This document shows positions 13,901 through 14,999 of a stretch of 14,999 bases of DNA, one piece after another. Source of the stretch: Beroe ovata (Eukaryota; Ctenophora; Nuda; Beroida; Beroidae). The notes beneath the pieces were generated by a model. That model worked only from the letters and a program-made list of their open reading frames with translations, made no database searches and was not told the origin of the DNA. Both the position numbers and the translations under genes were made by a program. The first letter of the stretch is position 1, and every line of letters begins with the position of its first letter. The stretch is from positions 90,939 to 105,937 of the forward strand of contig CAMPET010000136.1 of NCBI GenBank assembly GCA_946803715.1. Direction: 5' to 3'.

Positions 13901-14999
13901 CTGAGGGTGATGAAATGTCATGAAACATAATTATAGTACATTAATTAGTTAATTACTGCCCACAGGGTGACATACCATGCTCAAGGGTATCATGGAGAGT
14001 TCAGCGAAATGACAATAAAACTTCATCCGCGCGCAAAAAAATCTATTGTGCGCGTACGATAGTATAACTTTGATACATCGCGCGTAACTGACATAAAGTT
14101 CTGAAATCGATTCCTTTGTTAGTGGTAGGGTTCGCTTTAAAATCTACCGTGTACAATATTCTAAAGTACGCGTATTTGAAGTTGGCCGGTCATATTGGAC
14201 ATTCGCGCGCGATTAAAAGTCGGTTTTGAGAATGTTCCACTGGAGTCACAGAATTATACTATGCGCGCGGACAATTTCCGCGATAGATCGATCAAAAGAC
14301 AGCTTCGTTTATAGAATCTCACGTTTGGAGAATTAAGCAAAGATTGAACCTGACATGTAGCAATGTCAGGAATCTCATACCCATGCCTCAGATACATTTC
14401 CTTGTGTTTGAGATGCACTGGGTGGTAAGAAATGATACAAACATAGGGTTGTGATGCACGTACAGATGTTGGAGCAGCATACCTACGTTGTAGCGATGTG
14501 TCAAAATAGGTGAAGTGCTTTATGCAAAAAGACATTTCCTTGTGTTCAGGAATCAACAAGGTACTACCGAGCATCATGTAATGGGGGTAATTATCTAATA
14601 ACAGAGTGACTCAGCGTTTTGGGCTATGATAGAAAGATGCATTCATCGAGATGGATTCCAGTATGATGTTGTTTCGAGAATGTGAAATTCAGGGACTCCC
14701 TATTCACCCCACCAGGATCACCATCCGGAATGAATTTGGAAAGCACTCTATAATTAGGTAATTACTCCCACGTGACTTCTCAGGACCGAAGCTATGGTGT
14801 ACTATTTTATTGCTTGATAACTTCAAGTCATTCGTTCATGCAAAATGTATCTGCAAGCGGTGCTGATGCAGTCTATCGTTGGATGATTGGCCTCATTTGT
14901 TTATGCTCTCACATAGTGCCTTGTCATTTTTCATTTTTTGAAACACAAGAAAATATTCTATTGTATCATAGAGTCATGAACAAAGAAATCCCCTGCGAT
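13901..14999. other. no exon recognised; probably TMEM260-like intron
   Basis: I looked on the minus strand for the family's PGGDSGE and NQHT segments and did not find them. A 107-codon minus-strand ORF at 14254-14577 has no similarity I recognise. It contains a 15-bp direct repeat (ACATTTCCTTGTGTT at 14394 and 14532) that produces a repeated HKEM peptide, and I treat it as chance. CGCGCG-rich words are scattered over 14028-14276. Confidence 0.5.
14349..14370. repeat. small perfect inverted repeat
   Basis: CCTGACAT (14349-14356) and ATGTCAGG (14363-14370) are reverse complements around a six-base loop. It could form a short hairpin, but no role is evident. Confidence 0.6.

Noticed and set aside
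14254-14577. 107-codon minus-strand ORF upstream of the TMEM260-like exons.
   Set aside because: No similarity to the expected TMEM260 N-terminal region, no convincing splice context, and a direct DNA repeat explains its internal repetition.

Overview
The window is eukaryotic and almost certainly animal DNA. It carries many short protein-coding exons with canonical GT-AG introns of roughly 0.05-1.6 kb, abundant (CA)n and (CAAA)n microsatellites, and genes related to animal UNC45, USP32 and TMEM260 plus an unusual homeobox gene. Divergence from the vertebrate proteins points to an invertebrate, possibly an early-branching one. I cannot name the species.

Layout. (1) 1-3487, plus strand: the 3' six exons of an UNC45-type myosin chaperone (UCS domain). 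(2) 1924-3120, minus strand: an intronless 398-residue homeodomain protein lying wholly inside the last UNC45 intron, in antisense. (3) 3166-5141: two near-identical blocks, each with a copy of the UNC45 terminal exon, separated by a single N at 4031. The geometry is that of two overlapping contigs (probably two haplotypes) joined end to end without being merged. (4) 5317-12544, minus strand: 20 consecutive exons (841 codons plus stop) of a USP32-type ubiquitin hydrolase, from the segment before its ubiquitin-like module to a C-terminal CaaX box. All 19 internal junctions keep phase. (5) 12545-13348: about 0.8 kb with no exon I can support, ending in a second single N at 13349. (6) 13442-13900, minus strand: two exons of a TMEM260-type (DUF2723) membrane protein. 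(7) 13901-14999: no exon recognised.

UNC45 and USP32 are convergent, with their 3' ends about 1.8 kb apart as assembled (about 0.8 kb if block B at 4032-5141 is the correct single copy and block A is removed). USP32 lacks its usual N-terminal EF-hand and DUSP exons, and TMEM260 lacks its C-terminal half. Both missing parts would be expected near the N at 13349, so sequence is probably lost or misjoined there.

The genes do not form an obvious pathway: a myosin-folding chaperone, a transcription factor, a prenylated deubiquitinase and a glycosylation-related membrane protein. The main second-look items are the nested antisense homeobox gene, an array of TAATTA sites in another intron of the same host gene, the dovetail duplication, a duplicated splice donor in USP32, a donor fused to a (GT)n tract, and the conserved CaaX end.
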